Part shown: positions 53,551 to 62,982 of the stretch, piece after piece
Layout of the letters: each line of letters starts with the position of its first letter
Position numbering within the stretch: the first letter of the stretch is position 1
DNA from: Eubacterium plexicaudatum ASF492
GTDB taxonomy: Bacteria > Bacillota > Clostridia > Lachnospirales > Lachnospiraceae
Reading direction: 5' to 3'
NCBI RefSeq assembly: GCF_000364225.2
Contig: NZ_AQFT02000001.1
Coordinates: forward strand, 3,553,501 to 3,617,500
Length of the DNA: 64,000 bases
Program-made: the position numbers and the translations under genes
The notes under the pieces: generated by a model
What the model was told of the DNA's origin: nothing
Seen by the model: only the letters and a program-made list of their open reading frames with translations
Database searches by the model: none

Positions 53551-54120
53551 AATTCGGGATTAATATTTACTTTTTCGTCATTAACTTTTCTATCTCCATT
53601 TTCATAACTAACACAGACACTTTGTTCTGTTTGTTGCACCGGCATATATATTAGATTTCAAGCTAAGATTCTTGGAGTTTGTAAAGTAATTTTCTGACAA
53701 TTTTCTAAAGACCTTTACATATGTAGATTTTCCCGAGCCATTTTCTCCATAAAATACGTTTAGCTTTTTTCCCATTTGAAACTCTGTTTCTGCACACAGC
53801 GCCCCTATATTTATAGGATTTTTAATACTATTAATGCATAACTTTAAGTCATTGTTTGCTGTGACTGTAGGTACGCACAATTCTATTTCTACTTTTTCTG
53901 TACTAATCTTAAATAATTCTCCAATGATATCATCTAAGTTTTTCTCTTGTCGTTGTATAATAATATTTGCCAAATATTTTTTAACATTATCTTTTCCGCA
54001 CCACTCAGAAATATATTCAAACACACTCTTCATGATCTTTCACCTTTCTTTGTATCTCTTCAACTAACCTATGTACCCTACAAGCCGGCCACATCTCCGA
54101 TGGTTTCCGCTTCCCATCTT

Positions 54121-54726
54121 CTACGCATTTTTTATAATACCTCTCAGCCAACTGAATCGCCTTTTCTCATCCCCAGACTGCATCAGTTTCCGATAAATAT
54201 CCCTGTCGTTTTTAGAATACTTCTGTCCCGTTACTTTCTCAAATTTCTCGGCAAACCGGTCACAGCAGGTATAAAACTCCCTGATCACAGGCATCTCTCC
54301 AAAATACGCATACAGCCATATCTCAAAGCAGGGATTAGACCATCCAGCGCCCACACCGCTTTTCTCTGCTGTCCGGATAATCTCGTCAAAGTCCTTCACC
54401 TGGTCTCTGTCAAAGACAATCCACGGAATCCGGTATTGTGATTCCTGTCCTGTCATTTCCAGGGCCTTTCTCACAAGCTCCACCGTCCTGGCCTTCTCCA
54501 CTTTTATCACAATCCTGTCTTTCAATTCCGCCGGAATGCTGTCTCGCAGACCCTCAAAGTAGTTCTTCTCCGTTTCTTCCGTATCCGTCACAATCAAATA
54601 ATATCCCAGTTCAGGAACCCTGGCCCCCACACGTTTGTTTCTATCCCGTCTTTTTCCGGCCCGGCTGTCGCTGGGTTTACCAGCGGCAGTGGCCTTCTTT
54701 CCTGCCGCTTTTCCCCTATTTGCCAT
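54121..54726 (-). CDS. RloB-like protein (AbiL-type defence pair)
   Basis: 201 residues. A basic N-terminus (RAGKRRDRNKRVGARVPELG) precedes a TOPRIM-like fold: IVTDTEETEKNYFEGLRDSI, WIVFDRDQVKDFDEII and NPCFEIWLYAYFGEM, as in RloB. Its ATG lies inside the last codons of the RloA-like gene (11-bp overlap). RloA/RloB pairs correspond to AbiLi/AbiLii abortive-infection genes. Likely nuclease partner of the ATPase. Confidence 0.85.
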   Translation of the reverse strand: MANRGKAAGKKATAAGKPSDSRAGKRRDRNKRVGARVPELGYYLIVTDTEETEKNYFEGLRDSIPAELKDRIVIKVEKARTVELVRKALEMTGQESQYRIPWIVFDRDQVKDFDEIIRTAEKSGVGAGWSNPCFEIWLYAYFGEMPVIREFYTCCDRFAEKFEKVTGQKYSKNDRDIYRKLMQSGDEKRRFSWLRGIIKNA

Positions 54727-56011
54727 CCGATGTCCTCCCCTTCAACATCTTCATAGGCTTTAATGCCGGAATCGCTCCATAATTCCCCGTGAGATAATTC
54801 TTGGCAAGAGCCTCATCCCGCCGTACCTTATTTCCCTCTTCGTCCTTAAACTCTACCAAAGAGTACAATTCCGAGACCCCGTCCCGACTCTTATTGACCA
54901 TCCAGATTTCATCCCGCCGCAGCAATTCATTGGAAAACTGCCAGATATCATGGGTTGTAAATACCAACTGCGCATTCCGGGTATTGATTTCCGGGGAAAG
55001 AAAAGTCAGTATAATATTCCTTACCAACAATGGGTGCAGTCTGGCATTCAACTCATCAATAAACAGCGTGGAACCCTGATCCAGCACCTCTTTTAAAGAG
55101 GGGTACAGAGCAAACATCTTCAATGTCCCGCCGGATTCCTGTTTCAATGGAATAGATGCCATTTTTCCAGTGTCTCCCATCTTATGCAGGACATCAATCT
55201 TATAACTCTTACTATTGTCTTTTTCATCCTCCTGTGGAAGTTCTTCTACATTAAAATCCTGTATCGCCTCGTCAAAAGATGCAAAATATTCCACTACATT
55301 ATCCTGCACTTCTTTCCGGTCTACGAACCCTTCCGGCAAAACTCTGGAAAGGAAAAAGTTTTCTGCAGGATCGCCAAAGTTTACAATCTCATTGCTTAAG
55401 AACCAATCTCTCACCTTTTTCAGTTTCGCTATCCGCAGCTTCGACCCCAAAGATACAATAAGGGATTCCTTGTTCAGAGATGCTTTGATATTTTCCACAT
55501 GGTTTTTGGAAAAACCATTCATCTCCAGTTCTTCGCCTTTTTTACGGTAGAAGATTGTCCGGTACTTGTTTCTTGCCGTCTTTGCCTTGGAATAAAGCCA
55601 TTCCTCCACTACTTCGTCCTTTTTCAAGGAGAACCCATACTGGTATGTCTTGCCCGTATCTTCTGAATTGTCAACATAAAACACTTCAAAGGTGGTTTCC
55701 TCGTCACGGCTGTTTTCATCAAAAAGGAATGGCGTCACTTTCAGATAAGAATCTCCCGTTTTCCTGCGCCGTTCTTCTTCATCACCGAATTTAAAGGATT
55801 CATCCACATAGTAAGTCATATATTCAAAGGCATCATACACATTAGATTTTCCACTTGCGTTGGCGCCATAGATAGCCGCTACCTTTAAAAGTTTATCATT
55901 CGCCGCCTCTGCCACATGGCCTTCGTGTTCTGTTATCTTCGTTGCCGTCAAATCCAAAGACACCTCATCACGAAAGGATTTGAAATTTTTAAAATTAAAT
56001 TGAATCAGCAT
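54716..56011 (-). CDS. RloA-like ATPase (AAA_15/AbiL-type)
   Basis: About 431 residues from ATG 56011, chosen for GAGGAG 8 bases upstream. IQFNFKNFKSFRDEVSLDLT is the classic start of AAA_15 ATPases. Walker A is IYGANASGKSNVYDAF. The C-lobe has LFIDELNARLHPLLVRNIIL (Walker B) and LVFTTHDIWQFSNELLRRDE. It is intact. It drives the RloB partner, coded with overlap downstream. Role in phage defence by family analogy. Confidence 0.88.
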   Translation of the reverse strand: MLIQFNFKNFKSFRDEVSLDLTATKITEHEGHVAEAANDKLLKVAAIYGANASGKSNVYDAFEYMTYYVDESFKFGDEEERRRKTGDSYLKVTPFLFDENSRDEETTFEVFYVDNSEDTGKTYQYGFSLKKDEVVEEWLYSKAKTARNKYRTIFYRKKGEELEMNGFSKNHVENIKASLNKESLIVSLGSKLRIAKLKKVRDWFLSNEIVNFGDPAENFFLSRVLPEGFVDRKEVQDNVVEYFASFDEAIQDFNVEELPQEDEKDNSKSYKIDVLHKMGDTGKMASIPLKQESGGTLKMFALYPSLKEVLDQGSTLFIDELNARLHPLLVRNIILTFLSPEINTRNAQLVFTTHDIWQFSNELLRRDEIWMVNKSRDGVSELYSLVEFKDEEGNKVRRDEALAKNYLTGNYGAIPALKPMKMLKGRTSDGK

Positions 56012-56191
56012 AATAGTCTCCTCATTATAGGTCTTGCATCCACCATTCAAATCAAACTCTCATGTATATTATAATCAATTTCCAATAAAAATCAACATAT
56101 AATTTTATATTTTTCCGGTTTTATATGCTCGTTTTTATGGAAAATTTATATTTTTCTACATTTTCATTTTCATTCATCCATTAAAAATTTA

Positions 56192-56383
56192 TCAATCGCT
56201 CATCCTCTGCCATCTTGGTTCAAATGCACCCACCACCACGGAAATCAGGATCTTCAGCGCCGTATCCACAAAGCCCTCGCCGGACTTCTGAGAGAAAACC
56301 TCCGCCAGCTTCGCCCTGGCCTGCATCCCCTTTACATAACCCTTTACCGCCAGATCGTTCATTTTGTCAGTCAGTCTCTTCAT
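56192..56383 (-). pseudogene. DUF6133-like conjugation-cluster protein, C-terminus altered
   Basis: 63 residues: a basic start and KSGEGFVDTALKILISVVVG, the signature and membrane helix of DUF6133-like proteins of clostridial integrative elements. After GAF the sequence (EPRWQRMSD) no longer matches the expected second half, suggesting truncation at a recombination junction. Confidence 0.6.
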
Positions 56384-56475
56384 AGATTCATTCTCCTTTT
56401 CTTGATTGAAATTGATAGTTGTATTGGCAGTCCACAGGAAATCCCTGCGGTTATACCCATTTCATTACGAACTGC

Positions 56476-56826
56476 TTACTGATAGTAGCCGATGATAATG
56501 TTCAGCGTAGCGCTCCCCAGCACTGCGCCGATACAGGAAACAATGGCAACCACAATACGGTTGTTCCACTTCTTCTGATCCATCTCGTCCGCCGCCGAGC
56601 GCCGGATGCAGAAATAGATGATCAGAAGTCCCGCCACCACCGGGGCCAGCACCATCAGCCAGGTGGTGGCATCACCAATCAGCTTCTCCGTTCCCGTGGC
56701 AAGTTTGCTCTGGCTGATGCCGGACGCATATGCCGTGGTACTGTTTGCCAGCATTAGAAAAGCGGCCATGCCCATGACACCCGCCGCCCGAAGCCTTACC
56801 GCTGCGTTTTTAATCTTCCTCTTCAT
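56476..56826 (-). CDS. VirB2/TrbC-like membrane protein of a conjugation system
   Basis: 116 residues with a signal peptide (GVMGMAAFLMLANSTTAYAS), then two membrane helices (WLMVLAPVVAGLLIIYFCI and IVVAIVSCIGAVLGSATLNI) joined by a charged loop. This fits the small pilin-like proteins of Gram-positive type IV secretion. It is an isolated remnant of a conjugation cluster, with the DUF6133-like gene downstream. Confidence 0.7.
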   Translation of the reverse strand: MKRKIKNAAVRLRAAGVMGMAAFLMLANSTTAYASGISQSKLATGTEKLIGDATTWLMVLAPVVAGLLIIYFCIRRSAADEMDQKKWNNRIVVAIVSCIGAVLGSATLNIIIGYYQ

Positions 56827-56990
56827 TCTTGTCTGAACCTCCTACTGTTCTTCTATAACCTTTCACAGACGAAAACATGGAGCCGGCCTGCGCCCCGAAT
56901 GTCTGTGATTTCTGCTGTGCCTCTTTCAGCTGCACACACAGAGCCGATCCCCTTTTCTTGATAACAGAGAATCCTCCCGCAGTCTCTGGG
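56810..56990 (-). pseudogene. C-terminal remnant of a conjugation-cluster gene
   Basis: A minus-strand frame ending FGAQAGSMFSSVKGYRRTVG and GSDKNEEED overlaps the VirB2-like start by 17 bp, as expected for an operon neighbour. It joins unrelated sequence (the plus-strand ATPase) at about 56990. No family recognised. Confidence 0.3.
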
Positions 56991-57007
56991 GATATAAGGG
57001 GAGAGGT

Positions 57008-57800
57008 CAAACGCAGTCTTTCAATCCTTTTGACAAACAGATGGCCCGGGAAAAAGAGCGTTTCCTTTCCAGGGACATCTCTGAGATGCTCTCCCGGCCG
57101 GATTACCTCAAGGATACCAGGGGCATTGGTCTGTTCACTGCACGCCCGGGCATGGGGAAGTCTTTTGGACTCCGCTGTTTTGCAAAGGGGCTCAACCCGA
57201 ACCTTTACCATATGGAGTACATCTGTCTTTCCACCGTAAGCGTCATGGAGTTCTACCGCCAGCTCTGCTCTGTACTGGGAGTAGAGCCTAGAGGCGGCAA
57301 ACCCGGGATGTTCCGGGCCATACAGGAGCAAGAGCCTCTACCTTTACCGAGAAAAGAAGCTGCCCCTTCTTCTGGCCGTTGACGAGGCCCAGTACCTCTC
57401 CACAGGCATCCTGGAGGACATTAAGATGCTCATGAACTACGGCTATGACTCCCTGAACTGCTTTACGCTCATCCTGTGCGGGGAACCGCACCTGAACAAT
57501 ACCCTGCGCAAGCCTGTCCACGAAGCCCTGCGCCAGAGGATCACCGTGCATTACAACTTTACCGGGCTCACAGATTCAGAAGTGGCGCAGTATGTACTCC
57601 ACAAGATCTCCTGTGCGGGAGGCTCTGCCTCCATCATAGAGCAGGCCGCCCTTTCCGCTGTCCACAGCCATTCCCAGGGGAATCAGCGCCTGGTGGATAA
57701 CCTGATGACAAATGCCCTTACCCTTGGCGCACAGATGGAGAAGAAATCAATTGACACGGAAGTCATACTTGCCTCCGTCAGCAGCCAGAATCTTGGATAG
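57008..57800 (+). pseudogene. ExeA/TniB-like transposition ATPase (frameshifted, start lost)
   Basis: Begins at QSFNPFDKQMAREKERFLSR without a clear start, so the first residues are missing. Walker A is GLFTARPGMGKSFGLRCF. Walker B is LLLAVDEAQYLS. Then GEPHLNNTLRKPVHEALRQR and HSQGNQRLVDNLMTNAL. The frame breaks near 57332 by one extra base (CAAGAG for CAGAG). It is the homologue of the partial gene at position 1 and defines a direct repeat of this module across the window. Confidence 0.8.
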
Positions 57801-57813
57801 GGGGGTGTTGTTT

Positions 57814-58128
57814 TTGGAATACAGCTGTTTTTTCAGGGATGGTTCCCGCATAGAAACCTGGACAGGGGAGATTATCCTGCTGCGATGGCGGCCTGGATGG
57901 TATGAAGCTGAGATGAATGGACGGGGGACATACTTCCACATCCTGGCCGGAGTGCATAAATACGGAAACTACCTGTGCATCCCGAACCATGATGTGGGAT
58001 GTGAACTATCCGATTTTTCTGATATTTTCCGGAATGAGGGGCGGATCAGCAATCTAATGCGGAAGGTAGATGCCGTAACTGTTGCTGCTGGTTTGGCTTA
58101 TCTGTCGACTCTGGCTGACAAACAATAA
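57814..58128 (+). CDS. Small protein following the transposition ATPase, intact copy
   Basis: 104 residues from TTG 57814, chosen because it aligns with the ATG of the copy at 100 and follows GGGGGGTG. ETWTGEIILLRWRPGWYEAE and GTYFHILAGVHKYGNYLCIP are conserved between copies. Function unknown; a small beta-rich cytosolic protein is likely. Confidence 0.65.
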   Translation: MEYSCFFRDGSRIETWTGEIILLRWRPGWYEAEMNGRGTYFHILAGVHKYGNYLCIPNHDVGCELSDFSDIFRNEGRISNLMRKVDAVTVAAGLAYLSTLADKQ

Positions 58129-58848
58129 AAAATCCAAATACATCATGTGGCTATGGATCTCATAATGGGATTCATGGCCTTTCGATTTCGAAAGAAAAGC
58201 TATACCAACAGCGTGCTGCATTTTCGGCGGTATTATGCATTTGTAGACAGCACTGCGCAGTCAATGCGAAAAAGGTTGGAAAAATAATTTGCCGTTTATG
58301 CCTCCCTCAATTCGCCGTCCAACAATATATGGGAATGGCAACCGGATAATCCATGCCCTCCGACAATATATGCAGTTCTCTCATTCTTTCTTTATTAAAA
58401 TTAAGCATCCTATTCCTCCATAATCTTAAAGTAATTTCAGCGAATCGTTATAGAGTTCATAAGACGCTGCCCCCCCCACAGTCAGACCTAATATAATTCC
58501 ACTCTGTAGCATTATAAACTGGGCAACGTTCCATCTCCCCAATTTTCCGTTACTTTCTAAACAGCCCTCAAAAGCTATTCCACAATGTAACTACCTGTTC
58601 CTCCTAAATCCACTATTTTTCCTTATTTTTGAATATTTAAACAAAAAAGGGATTAAGCCAGCTATAAAACTAAACTAACTTAATCCCCAATACTTCACTG
58701 TCATTGTATACCGACAGTATACGTTTACATTTATCAGTAAGTCTATGCACCAGAACTGCATATCTGCTATATTGTGTACTATTTTTCACCAGGCTTTTTA
58801 TCCTTTCCACCACCTTATCATTCATTATTTGATTCTTCAAAAAGCCTT
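58129..58848. other. Long non-coding stretch with module homology
   Basis: 58129-58330 is homologous to 423-620, ending with the last codons of the serine recombinase at 596 (CWTAN). A chimeric 33-codon minus-strand frame, 58307-58408, starts MLNFNKERMRELHILSEGMD behind GGAGGAATAGG and runs into this remnant. Near 58476 there is a C8 run. Nothing else recognisable. Confidence 0.45.
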
Positions 58849-59010
58849 GTGGTAATTTAGTGTCAAGTTACTGAAATCTGCCGTGGGTATGTAAAAATAT
58901 GCTTATCCCACACGCATTTTACTGTTTCAGCGTTCAAAAAATATTAGGGCTAAATCAGCGGAACACCTTGATTTTACCGGCTCCTTGCTAACTTGACACT
59001 ATATTACCAC
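58849..59010. mobile_element. 162-bp terminal element bounded by 22-bp inverted repeats
   Basis: Arms 58849-58870 and 58989-59010 (GTGGTAATTTAGTGTCAAG and near complement) match at 21 of 22 bases. It contains the 86-bp repeat shared with 27481-27566. There is no gene and no target duplication. It ends inside the S8 protease gene and marks the island boundary; either a MITE or a transposon end with two binding sites. Confidence 0.7.
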
Positions 59011-60649
59011 AATCCCCCCACTCTCTGTTCGGATACTCCCTTGAATCATCCCGCATCGCACCACGAATAAAATAATTTTTTATATTCGCCGTCGTAGCCG
59101 AAATATCATTCCTCCTGACCCCTGTCCATTCCAGCATCAGCGCTCCCGCTCCTGCCGTAATGGCTGCCGCTACGCTCGTTCCGCTTCTTGTTTCAAACTT
59201 TCCTTCTCCAACCGGACCATACACGTCTACCGCAGGCGCTGCAATATCTGGTTTAATCATGTTTGTCGCCGTATAGCCGCGGCCGGATTCAAAATATATG
59301 CTTCCGTCCACGCCATTATAGCCTGCAACCGTAATCGGCGCTTCCGCATCGGAAGGCACGGTAATGGTTGTATCCGGATTCGATCGGATAAAGATTACGT
59401 CACCGGTTATCATATCTGTCATCGGAAGCCATACGTGATAGACGCCGTCGGCAAAATTTCGGACAGACACATTGACGACCCAGACTCCCGGTATCGGTTT
59501 ATCGAAGCGAATGTAGATCAACTCGTTTCTGTTCGCTGCCCCTGTAAGCAGGTAGTCCACGGTCACAAAGGTTCCTTCAAATAAAAAGCGATATTCCGTA
59601 TGACTGCCCGGAGCTGTCGGCAGCGCACGGAAACGTTCTCCCGTTGGAGATATGACTGTTACCTCATACAATTCCGGCGCCATTGCCCACATCTCCGCAA
59701 TAAAGCCCTCGACGCCATCCGAAACGCTGATTTCTACATGCTCCTGTGCATTCTGTCCCTGAATTCCACCCAGAAAATGGTGTCTTTTATCGGCTTCGTT
59801 GCCACATGCCACAGATACACACCTTTGTCTGCGGTTTGATATTTCGTTTAGTGTATTGGCAAGCGGACTGCCTCCGCCGCGATTTCCCATATTCGTGCCA
59901 AGTGCAATACAGACAGACAGCGGCTTGCGCAATTCGATAGCCAGCATATTCAGATAGCGAATGCCTGCCATAATGTCATTTTCCTGAAACACCGGCGTTT
60001 CATCCGGAATAAAATAAAAATCTTTCAGATATTGTTTGGCTCGTTTCAGCTGAACGAATGCAATGTCACAATTTGGCGCAGCTCCGCTGAACTGATTGCC
60101 AAAATCTTCGGACCCTGCCGCAAGCGCTGCCAAAAAAGTACCATGTCCATCCGCATACGGTATTTTCGCAGTCATCGAATCACGATTCCTCATCAGTTCC
60201 GCATTAATCTGTTCTCTTGTAAATTCCGTTCCATATAGAAATCCTTTTGGCGGCATTCCGCTGCGGTCCTCCTGATTCCATATGCGCTCCACCCGTGTCG
60301 TACCATCCGTATTGCAAAAAAGCGGGTTTGTATAATCAAAATCCGTATCAATAAACCCCATCAGAACACCACGCCCCGTCAGCGCCAGATTCGGTTGATC
60401 CCGTACTTTTAAAATACCGCTTTCCCCTAACGCGACATTGTTCAGCAGCCCGAAACACTTTGGAATCACTCCATAAGAAAACTCTCCCGTTTTCAGCGTT
60501 CTTCCTCTCATTTCATCATAAACGACCACAAAATCTTCGTCCAGTTCCTGTACGCAGTAATCTCCCGGCGGTATATCTTCCATATATTCTTTCGGTGCAA
60601 GAAAATCAAAATAATCATTTGAATAAACCGCTTCCGCACAATCCGGCAT
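58988..60649 (-). CDS. S8 family subtilisin-like protease (Csp-like), last residues replaced
   Basis: 553 residues. The catalytic triad is visible: Asp in LMGFIDTDFDY, His in ADGHGTFLAALAAG and Ser in TRSGTSVAAAITAG. The inserted domain between His and Ser and the overall size fit clostridial Csp-like proteases. Native sequence ends at NREWG; the last residues come from the terminal element at 59010. All catalytic residues remain, so it may still be active. No signal peptide. Probably chromosomal. Confidence 0.88.
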   Translation of the reverse strand: MPDCAEAVYSNDYFDFLAPKEYMEDIPPGDYCVQELDEDFVVVYDEMRGRTLKTGEFSYGVIPKCFGLLNNVALGESGILKVRDQPNLALTGRGVLMGFIDTDFDYTNPLFCNTDGTTRVERIWNQEDRSGMPPKGFLYGTEFTREQINAELMRNRDSMTAKIPYADGHGTFLAALAAGSEDFGNQFSGAAPNCDIAFVQLKRAKQYLKDFYFIPDETPVFQENDIMAGIRYLNMLAIELRKPLSVCIALGTNMGNRGGGSPLANTLNEISNRRQRCVSVACGNEADKRHHFLGGIQGQNAQEHVEISVSDGVEGFIAEMWAMAPELYEVTVISPTGERFRALPTAPGSHTEYRFLFEGTFVTVDYLLTGAANRNELIYIRFDKPIPGVWVVNVSVRNFADGVYHVWLPMTDMITGDVIFIRSNPDTTITVPSDAEAPITVAGYNGVDGSIYFESGRGYTATNMIKPDIAAPAVDVYGPVGEGKFETRSGTSVAAAITAGAGALMLEWTGVRRNDISATTANIKNYFIRGAMRDDSREYPNREWGDCGNIVSS

Positions 60650-60782
60650 AAATAATCTCCCGATACCTGAATCTATTCTATTCCATCATATGAAAAAAGC
60701 TGTATTTGGCTCATAAAAAATCTGTATTTGGCAATTATTTTTTATCCTTTAAAATTTTAAAGGGTATAGAAAAAAATGAGCC

Positions 60783-60817
60783 GATTTTCAGACAAACTCC
60801 AAGCATGTCTGAAAATC
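60783..60817. terminator. Terminator hairpin downstream of the DUF6106-like gene
   Basis: A 12-bp stem GATTTTCAGACA/TGTCTGAAAATC, extended by further pairs, with A- and T-rich flanks on both sides. Likely ends minus-strand transcription from 61337. Confidence 0.8.
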
Positions 60818-60833
60818 AGCCCATTTTTTCATA

Positions 60834-61337
60834 CTATTCAGAAAATACAACGCTTGCATGATGCATACGAACTTCATTCAGCATCGCTTCCGATGGCTCC
60901 ACCCTTACTTCCTGCAGCATTCCCTGACTGGCAAAAATCATACTGTAAATCGTATGTTCCTCATTGCCTGAAGAATAATCACGTACTTTTAACTGCGGAT
61001 TCGAATGAAAATGATCCAGCCTGTGCGAACGGACCGGAGCCATGCACTGCAGCTCACTGAGCGCATACGTGGCCAGCTTTTTCCGCTTGCACCTGTTCTT
61101 TACAACCGATATGTCCAGTTCATCGGATACAAGCAGATATTCATACTCCCGATAACGGTTTTTTAAAGTCGAAAAACTGACCGGAATCATGACAATGCCG
61201 ATCAAAAAAAACAACATCTGATACATCGCTCCAAATAATAAACAAAGCAATGTAATAACGATCAGACAAATCCGCAGCTGTTTTCCTTTTACATCTTTTT
61301 CGTCATGAACGATAACTTCTGCATATGATTCTGACAT
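60834..61337 (-). CDS. DUF6106-like membrane protein
   Basis: 167 residues with two adjacent membrane helices (ICLIVITLLCLLFGAMY and MLFFLIGIVMIPVSF). YEYLLVSDELDISVVKNRCK and MAPVRSHRLDHF follow, a pattern I recall for DUF6106 proteins of Lachnospiraceae. Cytosolic C-terminal domain. Function unknown. Same strand as clpX, 24 bp downstream of it. Confidence 0.6.
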   Translation of the reverse strand: MSESYAEVIVHDEKDVKGKQLRICLIVITLLCLLFGAMYQMLFFLIGIVMIPVSFSTLKNRYREYEYLLVSDELDISVVKNRCKRKKLATYALSELQCMAPVRSHRLDHFHSNPQLKVRDYSSGNEEHTIYSMIFASQGMLQEVRVEPSEAMLNEVRMHHASVVFSE

Positions 61338-61361
61338 ATATTCCTCCTTTTATCCTGTATT

Positions 61362-62808
61362 TCAACCTGCTCCAAAGCTTCCTCTTGCATGTTCCGGCAG
61401 CCCCTGCACACCTCTCATCGTAATCACAGGCCCGCCTTTTCCTTCCACATAATCTCCGGTAATTGTTACGATTCCGATATTGTCGTCTTTTGGAATTTCA
61501 TACATAATATCCAGCATAAATTCTTCCAGAATCGCACGCAGCGCTCTTGCGCCTACTTTCTTTTCTTTTGCTTTTTTCGCTATGGCATGTAATGCTTCCT
61601 GTTCAAATTCCAGCTTTACTTCATCGTAATCCAGCAATTTCTGATACTGCTTGATAATTGCGTTTTTCGGCTCCGCCAGAATTCTGACAAGCATGTCTTC
61701 CGTTAATGCTTCCAGCGAAAACAGAATAGGCAGTCTGCCGATAAATTCCGGAATCATGCCAAACTTTCGAATATCTTCTACCGCAACCTGTGACAGCAGG
61801 TTTTCTTCCTTATCGTATTTATCTTTCAAATCTGCCTGGAATCCGATCGAAGCCGCTTTATTTAACCGCTCCTTAATAATCTCATCCAAGTCTGGAAATG
61901 CGCCGCCGCAAATAAATAAAATGTCCTTTGTATTTATGGTCGTCATCGGAACCATGGCATTTTTACTGCTCGCACCTACCGGCACCTCGACTTCCGCTCC
62001 TTCCAGCAGTTTCAGCATTCCCTGCTGTACGGATTCGCCGCTGACGTCACGCTGATGTGTATTTCTTTTTTTGCTATTTTATCAATCTCGTCAATAAAAA
62101 TAATTCCATGTTCCGCACGATCCACATCATTGTCAGCAGCCGCAAGCAGTTTGGATACGACACTTTCAATATCGTCGCCGATATAACCGGCTTCCGTCAG
62201 AGAAGTTGCATCCGTAATTGCAAGCGGTACATCCAGCAGTCTTGCCAGTGTCTTGACCAGATACGTCTTTCCGGAACCGGTCGGCCCCACCATCAGCATA
62301 TTTGACTTTTCAATCTCAATCTCATCTTTCCGGTCGCTGTTAATTCTTTTATAATGATTATATACTGCCACGGACATCACTTTCTTTGCATGCTCCTGCC
62401 CGACCACATAGTCATCCAGCTTTGCCTTTATTTTATGCGGTGCCGGAATGGCATTGATATCGAATACGGGCGCCTCTTTCTTTTCCTTTGGCTTTCTTTT
62501 TTCAGCTTCTGCGTATTCGGCATCATATTCTGCAGATCGGCAAGGTTAATCATGCTGATATTCGGCATTTTTCCATGCATTCCCTGCATCGGCCCTAACA
62601 GGTCATCCAGTCGGAAGCCTGACTGATTCATCCCGTCAAACGTACGCTGCATACAGTCCTGGCAGATACAAATGTTATTCGGGATTTTGATCATTTTACC
62701 TGCTGCACTTTCCGGACGATGACAGATATAGCAGACTTCTTCATACTCATCATTTTTCTCTTCTTTGGACTCGCTTAAGTCCACTTCTCTAAAATCATGT
62801 TCTGACAT
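61362..62808 (-). CDS. clpX: ClpX-like AAA+ unfoldase (two one-base frameshifts)
   Basis: Joined frames give about 480 residues. N-terminal C4 zinc domain ([15 protein letters not shown] and ICICQDCMQ), then Walker [18 protein letters not shown], Walker [15 protein letters not shown], the pore/sensor region [16 protein letters not shown] and [16 protein letters not shown]. It feeds substrates to ClpP. Breaks near 62500 and 62050 are single-base losses ([15 protein letters not shown] restores the second). A conserved chromosomal gene with such breaks points to sequence error. It could be a second ClpX paralogue rather than the main one. Confidence 0.88.
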
Positions 62809-62982
62809 TATCCATCCAACTCCAATCCATTTTTCCATCCGGCTTTTACAGCATCCATCCGCGCTGTACCGTTGTTGTCTTTTTCTTCCAAGTCAAAAGC
62901 CCGACTATACTATTATAAAAAAATCCATTTGGTTTGGCAACTGCTACGGGAAAATTTAATAATAAATTTATACCTTAACCAT

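Larger units (their letters stand above)
50729..54033 (-). pseudogene. RloC-like ATPase/coiled-coil protein, interrupted by IS1380
   Basis: The N-terminal piece (53570-54033) has KLNVFYGENGSGKSTYVKVF, a Walker A of AAA_13/RloC type. Beyond the IS, 51357-51907 is coiled coil (LLSLIDDIEKKSKNTNEV). 50833-51356 has NRCILCGNEIGQEQ, a CxxC like a zinc hook, in a second coil. The tail runs to 50729 (TGHSQPIETLNTKPTREEF). I see no signature motif, Walker B or anticodon-nuclease domain, so it is shorter than RloC and the class is uncertain. Several one-base breaks. Confidence 0.6.

Noticed and set aside
56877..57239. Plus- and minus-strand open frames overlapping the second ATPase copy
   Set aside because: They lie in other frames of a sequence clearly coding for the ATPase; only the extreme 56810-56990 part is kept as a possible remnant.
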